Assembly (NCBI GenBank): GCA_030055615.1
Contig: JASFYN010000001.1
Location: 265,267-329,266, forward strand
Reading direction: 5' to 3'
Length of the DNA: 64,000 nt
DNA from: Methanothermobacter sp.
Lineage (GTDB): Archaea; Methanobacteriota; Methanobacteria; Methanobacteriales; DSM-23052
Shown here one piece after another: positions 63,357 through 64,000 of the stretch (position 1 is its first letter; every line of letters starts with the position of its first letter). Under the pieces are notes generated by a model. It saw only the letters and a program-made list of their open reading frames with translations. It was not told where the DNA came from and searched no databases. Made by a program: the position numbers and the translations under genes.

Positions 63357-64000
63357 AACAAGTCCCCCAAAGCCTGAAGAACGCCCCTACCTGCCATGTA
63401 CCTGTAGACTTTCCCCTTTAAAATGTTTAATGAGAATAGTCCTTTTAGGCGCCTTTTTATGTTCCCATAGAAGCTCCTGTAACATTCGTATAATTCTTCT
63501 TGTACTTCTTCCCTTGAAAGGTTTTCTGTGGGCATGACTGCATGTATCATATCATAATTGGCCCAATTTTTGTCCTCTATCCATTTATTGGCTTTGGCAA
63601 TATCATAGAGCTTCGTTCCTGGGAATGGTGTTAAAATCATGAAAATTGCAAGGTCAGGGTCTACCATGTTGGCGAATTCTCGCAATTTCTCTATGGATTT
63701 GTGGGAATCTCTTCTTTCTCCTATGATGAAAGTTGCCTGTGCAAATATATCATTCTCCTTTAGGAGGTCCATAGAAACCTTGGCATCGGAAGTTCTAATA
63801 TTCTTATTGAAACCTTTGAGGGTTGGGTTGTCATGCCTTTCTAACCCGGCCATAATCCAATAATTGCCAGCTTTCCTCATTTTAGGCAGTATACGCTTAT
63901 TTTTGATAATATCATCACTTCTGGCCTGGACGAACCACATCAGATCATCTAGGCCCCTTTTTATGAGTTCGTCACATAATCTTTCGATCCTGGCACCTGA
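63353..64000 (-). CDS. BchE/P-methylase-type radical SAM protein (3' part)
   Basis: The C-terminal 215 residues of a larger protein; the frame is open through the right edge. The visible part has SGARIERLCDELIKRGLDDL-MWFVQARSD, YWIMAGLERHDNPTLKGFNKNI, FIIGERRDSHKSIEKLREFANMV, and TPFPGTKLYDIAKANKW. These match the second half of the B12-binding-domain radical SAM enzymes of the oxidative cyclase (BchE-like) group. The B12-binding and CxxxCxxC parts lie beyond the window. Substrate unknown. Confidence 0.82.
   Translation of the reverse strand, partial: SGARIERLCDELIKRGLDDLMWFVQARSDDIIKNKRILPKMRKAGNYWIMAGLERHDNPTLKGFNKNIRTSDAKVSMDLLKENDIFAQATFIIGERRDSHKSIEKLREFANMVDPDLAIFMILTPFPGTKLYDIAKANKWIEDKNWANYDMIHAVMPTENLSREEVQEELYECYRSFYGNIKRRLKGLFSLNILKGKVYRYMAGRGVLQALGDLF

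Overview
The window comes from a hydrogenotrophic, pseudomurein-walled methanogen of the order Methanobacteriales, most like a thermophilic Methanothermobacter of fairly low G+C. The evidence is Hmd ([Fe]-hydrogenase) with its hcg cofactor genes, the F420-non-reducing hydrogenase operon mvhDGAB, the methanofuran gene mfnA, archaeal type-2 SerRS, archaeal L10e, KEOPS Pcc1, aTrm56, a pseudomurein-binding cell-wall enzyme, and a CRISPR repeat that (from memory) is nearly the M. thermautotrophicus repeat. No tRNA, rRNA, insertion sequence or prophage was found.

Layout. 0-9.4 kb: hydrogenases (hcgD-hcgC-hcgB-hcgA-hmd on the minus strand, divergent hcgG, then mvhDGAB). 9.4-12.5 kb: pyrC, a HIGH-type nucleotidyltransferase and an FKBP. 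12.5-17.0 kb: a mannosylglycerate operon (mpgS, mpgP, GH38). 17.5-33 kb: housekeeping and biosynthesis (serS, pcc1, rpl10e, ppsA, mfnA, fumarase beta, upp, trm56, cobS, cobZ-like, larC, queC, pycB, ferredoxin, V4R protein, ino1). 33-39 kb: membrane protein, two MBL-fold proteins, kinase-like and lipid genes. 39-42.7 kb: a kaiC-kaiB-sensor kinase operon. 42.9-44.7 kb: an ABC-2 exporter. 45-56.1 kb: a complete type I-B CRISPR-Cas locus (cas6-cas8b-small subunit-cas7-cas5-cas3-cas4-cas1-cas2, leader, 22 repeats). 56.2-64 kb: two radical SAM proteins, a translin homologue, a DUF6569-like gene, a secreted pseudomurein-binding transglutaminase-like protein, acylphosphatase, an AbrB-like protein and small membrane proteins.

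Two window-wide patterns stand out. First, four genes (mpgP, cas6, a COG1313-type radical SAM gene, the pseudomurein-binding protein) have no usable ATG/GTG/TTG for their full conserved N-terminus, but have a strong Shine-Dalgarno followed at normal spacing by a near-cognate codon (CTG, ATT, ATC, ATT). Second, four other genes (thymidylate-kinase-like, MBL-rhodanese, MEDS/PAS histidine kinase, DUF6569-like) are each broken by one single-base frameshift in or beside a short homopolymer. That suggests assembly indels or slippage rather than true gene loss. Three promoters (hmd, mvh, the cell-wall protein) also carry perfect inverted repeats at the predicted transcription start, each with a different sequence.
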